From Hydractinia symbiolongicarpus (Eukaryota; Cnidaria; Hydrozoa; Anthoathecata; Hydractiniidae): 64,000 bases of DNA. Positions 57,706 to 64,000 of this stretch are shown in pieces; the first letter of the stretch is position 1, and each line of letters opens with the position of its first letter. Position numbers and translations under genes: made by a program. The stretch lies in assembly GCF_029227915.1 (NCBI RefSeq), contig NC_079881.1, positions 29,923,501 through 29,987,500 on the forward strand, read 5' to 3'. A model generated the notes under the pieces. It was given only the letters and a program-made list of their open reading frames with translations, searched no databases and was not told the DNA's origin.

Positions 57706-60700
57706 GATGAGACGCAGAATAAAAGAAGTTTAATCGCCGGCAAACAAAAACCCGCGACTTCCCGTAAATCCCGGACTCGGCCCGTATAGTCAAAAGTATA
57801 CAAAGAAAGTACCCAGGGAGTAAACCCATTTCCCGAACGATTTTTTAAATTATTTTTTCACCACTAAAACGCATGAGACTTGTAGTTTTCAAAGATGTTT
57901 TCATTTTTGATGAGACGCTGAATAAAAGAAGTATAATCGCCGGCAAACGAAAACCTGAGATTTCCCGTAAATCCCGGACTCGGCCCGTATAGTCAAAGGT
58001 ATACAAAGAAAGTACCCGGGGTGTAAACTCATTTCCCGAACGATTTTTTAAATTATTATTTCACCACTAAAGCCCATGAGACTTGTAGTATTTAAAAATA
58101 TTTTCATTTTTGATGAGACGCTAAATAAAAGAAGTTTAATCGCCGGCAAACGAAAACCTGCGATTTCCCGTAAATCCCGGACTCGGCCCGTATAGTCAAA
58201 AGTATAAAGAGAAAGTACCCGGGTTGTAAACTCATTTCCTGAACGATTTTTTAAATTATTATTTCACCACTAAAGCCCATGAGACTTGTAGTTTTTAAAA
58301 ATGTTTTCATTTTTGATGAGACGCTTAATAAAAGAGGTTTAATCGCCGGCAAACGAAATCCCGCGATTTCCCGTAAATCCCGGGCTTGGCCCGTATAGTC
58401 GAATGTATAAAAGAAAGTACCCAGGAAGTAAACTCATTTCCCGAACGATTTTTTAAATTTTTTTTTCACCACTAAAACGCATGAGACTTGTAGTTTTCAA
58501 AAATGTTTTCATTTTTGATGAGACGCTGAATAAAAGAAGTTTAATCGCCGGCAAACGAAAACCTGCGATTTCCCGTAAATCCCGGACTCGGCCCGTATAG
58601 TCAAAAGTATACCAAGAAAGTACCCAGGGTGTAAACTCATTTCCCGAACGATTTTTTAACTTATATTTTCACCACTAAAACGCATGAGACGTGTAGTTTT
58701 CAAAAATGTATTCATTTTTGATGAGACGCTGAATAAAAGAAGTTTAATCGCCGGCAAACGAAAACCTGCGATTTCCCGTAAATCCCGGACTCGGCCCGTA
58801 TAGTCAAAAGTATACCAAGAAAGTACCCAGGGTGTAAACTCATTTCCCGAACGATTTTTTAACTTATATTTTCACCACTAAAACGCATGAGACGTGTAGT
58901 TTTCAAAAATGTATTCATTTTTGATGAGACGCTGAATAAAAGAAGTTTAATCGCCGGCAAACGAAAACCCGCGATTTCCCGTAAATCCCGGACTCGGCCC
59001 GTATAGTTAAAAGTATACAAGGAAAGTACCCAGTGAGTAAACTCATTTCCCGAACGAATTTTTAAATTATTTTTTCACCACTAAAACGCATGAGACGTGT
59101 AGTTTTCAAAAATGTTTTCATTTTTGATGAGACGATGAATAAAAGAAGTTTAATCGCCGGCAAACGAAAACCTGCGATTTCCCGTAAATCCCGTACTCGG
59201 CCCGTATAGTCAAAAGTATACAAAGAAAGTACCCAGGGAGTAAACTCACTTCCCGAACGATTTTTTAAATTATTATTTCACCACTAAAGCCCATGAGACT
59301 TGTAGTTTTTAAAAATGTTTTCATTTTTGATGAGACGCTGAATAAAAGAAGTTTAATCGCCGGCAAACGAAAACCCGCAATTTCCCGTAAATCCCGGTCT
59401 CGGCCCGTATAGTCAAAAGTATACAAGGAAAGTACCCAGTGAGTAAACTCATTTCCCTAACGAATTTTTAAATTATTTTTTTACCACTAAAACGCATGAG
59501 ACTTGTAGTTTTCAAAAATGTTTTCATTTTTGATGAGACGCTGAATAAAAGAAGTTTAATCGCCGGCAAACGAAAACCTGCGATTTCCCGCAAATCCCCG
59601 ACTCGGCCCGTATAGTCAAAAGTATGCAAAGAGAGTACCCAGGGTGTAAACTCATTTCCCGAACGATTTTTTAAATTATTTTTTCACCACTAAAACGCAT
59701 GAGACTTGTAGTTTTCAAAAATGTTTTCATTTTTGATGAGACGCTGAATAAAAGAAGTTTAATCGCCGGCAAACGAAAACCTGCGATTGCCCGTAAATCC
59801 CGGACTCGGCCCGTATAGTCAAAAGTATACAAAGAAAGTACCCAGGGATAAACTCATTTCCCAAACGATTTTTTAAATTATTATTTCACCAGTAAAGCCC
59901 ATGAGACTTGTATTTTTAAAAATGTTTTCATTTTTGATGAGACGCTTAATAAAAGAGGTTTAATCGCCGGCAAACGAAATCCCGCGATTTCCCGTAAATC
60001 CCGGGCTTGGCCCGTATAGTCGAATGTATAAAAGAAAGTACCCAGGAAGTAAACTCATTTCCCGAACGATTTTTTAAATTTTTTTTTCACCACTAAAACG
60101 CATGAGACTTGTAGTTTTCAAAAATGTTTTCATTTTTGATGAGACGCTGAATAAAAGAAGTTTAATCGCCGGCAAACGAAAACCTGCGATTTCCCGTAAA
60201 TCCCGGACTCGGCCCGTATAGTCAAAAGTATACCAAGAAAGTACCCAGGGTGTAAACTCATTTCCCGAACGATTTTTTAACTTATATTTTCACCACTAAA
60301 ACGCATGAGACGTGTAGTTTTCAAAAATGTATTCATTTTTGATGAGACGCTGAATAAAAGAAGTTTAATCGCCGGCAAACGAAAACCCGCGATTTCCCGT
60401 AAATCCCGGACTCGGCCCGTATAGTTAAAAGTATACAAGGAAAGTACCCAGTGAGTAAACTCATTTCCCGAACGAATTTTTAAATTATTTTTTCACCACT
60501 AAAACGCATGAGACGTGTAGTTTTCAAAAATGTTTTCATTTTTGATGAGACGATGAATAAAAGAAGTTTAATCGCCGGCAAACGAAAACCTGCGATTTCC
60601 CGTAAATCCCGTACTCGGCCCGTATAGTCAAAAGTATACAAAGAAAGTACCCAGGGAGTAAACTCACTTCCCGAACGATTTTTTAAATTATTATTTCACC

Positions 60701-63700
60701 ACTAAAGCCCATGAGACTTGTAGTTTTTAAAAATGTTTTCATTTTTGATGAGACGCTGAATAAAAGAAGTTTAATCGCCGGCAAACGAAAACCCGCAATT
60801 TCCCGTAAATCCCGGTCTCGGCCCGTATAGTCAAAAGTATACAAGGAAAGTACCCAGTGAGTAAACTCATTTCCCTAACGAATTTTTAAATTATTTTTTT
60901 ACCACTAAAACGCATGAGACTTGTAGTTTTCAAAAATGTTTTCATTTTTGATGAGACGCTGAATAAAAGAAGTTTAATCGCCGGCAAACGAAAACCTGCG
61001 ATTTCCCGCAAATCCCCGACTCGGCCCGTATAGTCAAAAGTATGCAAAGAGAGTACCCAGGGTGTAAACTCATTTCCCGAACGATTTTTTAAATTATTTT
61101 TTCACCACTAAAACGCATGAGACTTGTAGTTTTCAAAAATGTTTTCATTTTTGATGAGACGCTGAATAAAAGAAGTTTAATCGCCGGCAAACGAAAACCT
61201 GCGATTGCCCGTAAATCCCGGACTCGGCCCGTATAGTCAAAAGTATACAAAGAAAGTACCCAGGGATAAACTCATTTCCCAAACGATTTTTTAAATTATT
61301 ATTTCACCAGTAAAGCCCATGAGACTTGTAGTTTTTAAAAATGTTTTCATTTTTGATGAGACGCTGAATAAAAGAAGTTTAATCGCCGGCAAACGAAAAC
61401 CCGCAATTTCCCGTAAATCCCGGTCTCGGCCCGTATAGTCAAAAGTATACAAGGAAAGTACCCAGTGAGTAAACTCATTTCCCTAACGAATTTTTAAATT
61501 ATTTTTTTACCACTAAAACGCATGAGACTTGTAGTTTTCAAAAATGTTTTCATTTTTGATGAGACGATGAATAAAAGAAGTTTAATCGCCGGCAAACGAA
61601 AACCTGCGATTTCCCGTAAATCCCGTACTCGGCCCGTATAGTCAAAAGTATACAAAGAAAGTACCCAGGGAGTAAACTCACTTCCCGAACGATTTTTTAA
61701 ATTATTATTTCACCACTAAAGCCCATGAGACTTGTAGTTTTTAAAAATGTTTTCATTTTTGATGAGACGCTGAATAAAAGAAGTTTAATCGCCGGCAAAC
61801 GAAAACCCGCAATTTCCCGTAAATCCCGGTCTCGGCCCGTATAGTCAAAAGTATACAAGGAAAGTACCCAGTGAGTAAACTCATTTCCCTAACGAATTTT
61901 TAAATTATTTTTTTACCACTAAAACGCATGAGACTTGTAGTTTTCAAAAATGTTTTCATTTTTGATGAGACGCTGAATAAAAGAAGTTTAATCGCCGGCA
62001 AACGAAAACCTGCGATTTCCCGCAAATCCCCGACTCGGCCCGTATAGTCAAAAGTATGCAAAGAGAGTACCCAGGGTGTAAACTCATTTCCCGAACGATT
62101 TTTTAAATTATTTTTTCACCACTAAAACGCATGAGACTTGTAGTTTTCAAAAATGTTTTCATTTTTGATGAGACGCTGAATAAAAGAAGTTTAATCGCCG
62201 GCAAACGAAAACCTGCGATTGCCCGTAAATCCCGGACTCGGCCCGTATAGTCAAAAGTATACAAAGAAAGTACCCAGGGATAAACTCATTTCCCAAACGA
62301 TTTTTTAAATTATTATTTCACCAGTAAAGCCCATGAGACTTGTAGTTTTTAAAAATGTTTTCATTTTTGATGAGACGCTGAATAAAAGAAGTTTAATCGC
62401 CGGTAAACGAAAACCCGCGATTTCCCGTAAATCCCGGACTCGGCCCGTATAGTCAAAACTATACAAGGAAAGTACCCAGTGAGTAAACTCATTTCCCTAA
62501 CGAATTTTTAAATTATTTTTTCACCACTAAAACGCATGAGACTTGTAGTTTTCAAAAATGTTTTCATTTTTGATGAGACGCTGAATAAAAGAAGTTTAAT
62601 CGCCGGCAAACGAAAACCTGCGATTTCCCGCAAATCCCCGACTCGGCCCGTATAGTCAAAAGTATGCAAAGAGAGTACCCAGGGTGTAAACTCATTTCCC
62701 GAACGATTTTTTAAATTATTTTTTCACCACTAAAACGCATGAGACTTGTAGTTTTCAAAAATGTTTTCATTTTTGATGAGACGCTGAATAAAAGAAGTTT
62801 AATCGCCGGCAAACGAAAACCTGCGATTGCCCGTAAATCCCGGACTCGGCCCGTATAGTCAAAAGTATACAAAGAAAGTACCCAGGGATAAACTCATTTC
62901 CCAAACGATTTTTTAAATTATTATTTCACCAGTAAAGCCCATGAGACTTGTAGTTTTTAAAAATGTTTTCATTTTTGATGAGACGCTGAATAAAAGAAGT
63001 TTAATCGCCGGCAAACGAAAACCCGCGATTTCCCGTAAATCCCGGACTCGGCCCGTATAGTCAAAACTATACAAGGAAAGTACCCAGTGAGTAAACTCAT
63101 TTCCCGAACGAATTTTTAAATTATTTTTTCACCACTAAAACGCATGAGACTTGTAGTTTTCATAAATGTTTTCATTTTTGATGAGACGCTTAATGAAAGT
63201 GGTTTAATCGCTGGCAAACAAAAACCCGCAATTTCCCGTAAATCCCGGGCTTGGCCCGTATAGTCGAATGTATACAAAGAAAGTACCCTGTGAGTAAACT
63301 CATTTCCAAAACGATTTTTTAAATTATCTTTTCACCACTAAAACGCTTGAGACTTGTAGTTTTCAAAAATGTTTTCATTTTTGGTGAGACGCTAAATAAA
63401 AGAAGTTTAATCGCCGGCAAACGAAAACCCGCCATTTCCTGTAAACCCCGGACTAGGCCCGCATAGTCAAAAGTATACAAAGAAAGTACCCAGGGAGTAA
63501 ACTCATTTCCCGAACGATTTTTTAAATTATTTTTTCACCACTAAAACGCATGAGACTTGTAGTTTTCAAAAATGTTTTCATTTTTGATGAGACGCTGAAT
63601 AAAAGAAGTTTAATCGCCGGCAAAAGAAAACCTGCGATTTCCCGTAAATCCCGGACTCGGCCCGTATAGTGAAAAGTATACAAAGAAAGTACCCAGGGTG

Positions 63701-64000
63701 TAAACTCATTTCCCGAACGATTTTTTAAATTATTATTTCACCACTAAAGCCCATGAGACTTGTAGTATTTAAAAATATTTTCATTTTTGATAAGACGCTG
63801 AATAAAAGAAGTTTAATCGCCGGCAAACAAAAACCCGCGACTTCCCGTAAATCCCGGACTCGGCCCGTATAGTCAAAAGTATACAAAGAAAGTACCCAGG
63901 GAGTAAACTCATTTCCCGAACGATTTTTTAAATTATTTTTTCACCACTAAAACGCATGAGACTTGTAGTTTTCAAAGATGTTTTCATTTTTGATGAGACG
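57706..64000. repeat. 203-bp satellite with very recent nested duplications at the right end
   Basis: AAACTCACTTCCCG recurs at about 59244, 60662 and 61675, spacings of about 1418 and 1013 bp (seven and five monomers). The two-base deletion CAGGGATAAACTC recurs at about 59845, 61263, 62277 and 62887. A single monomer (TATACCAAGAAAG ... TAACTTATATTTTC ... ATGTATTCATTTTT) is duplicated in tandem at 58603 and 58806. The array runs off the end of the window. No gene is present. Confidence 0.9.

Overview
This is eukaryotic repeat DNA, not a gene-bearing bacterial or organellar region. About 54.6 kb of the 64 kb is one tandem satellite with a monomer of about 203 bp (roughly 37% G+C by hand count of a consensus read from the window). 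It is interrupted only by two clusters of a Penelope-like retroelement (PLE), which encodes a reverse transcriptase joined to a GIY-YIG endonuclease. PLEs of this type are best known from invertebrate and lower-vertebrate animals, so an animal genome, probably an invertebrate, is the most likely source. The species cannot be named from the sequence. No single-copy host gene, tRNA or rRNA is visible.

Layout. 1-1319 satellite. 1320-7415 PLE cluster 1: an inverted 3' fragment (1320-2182), a 5'-truncated forward unit (2183-4628) and a nearly full-length forward unit in direct tandem (from about 4554, ending at 7415). 7416-23853 satellite, about 81 monomers. 23854-27161 PLE cluster 2: the same inverted arm and the same truncated forward unit, without the tandem second unit. 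27162-64000 satellite, about 181 monomers. The satellite is organised into successive higher-order repeats: 6-mer (1216 bp), 9-mer (1825 bp), 5-mer (1015 bp), a 952-bp unit that includes 172-bp deletion monomers, a 14-mer (2840 bp), and very recent 3- to 7-mer duplications at the right end.

History read from the sequence. One PLE insertion entered a satellite monomer at a T-rich site and made an 11-12 bp target-site duplication; an unoccupied paralogous site survives at about 17348. The PLE cluster and its satellite flanks were then duplicated within the array (1 to about 10920 matches 22535 to about 31680). Afterwards cluster 2 lost exactly one 2788-bp tandem PLE unit by recombination, and its right flank gained a 1015-bp tandem duplication.

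Function. The PLE units carry all expected catalytic motifs. Both truncated units keep RT and endonuclease in one open frame but lack the N-terminal region. The full-length unit has one nonsense codon between RT motifs B and C. Each PLE 3' region carries a hammerhead-ribozyme-like fold, and its predicted cleavage site lies just inside the first ATG of the tandem downstream unit. This ribozyme/start-codon overlap and the array history are the most interesting points. I see no convincing wholly new system.
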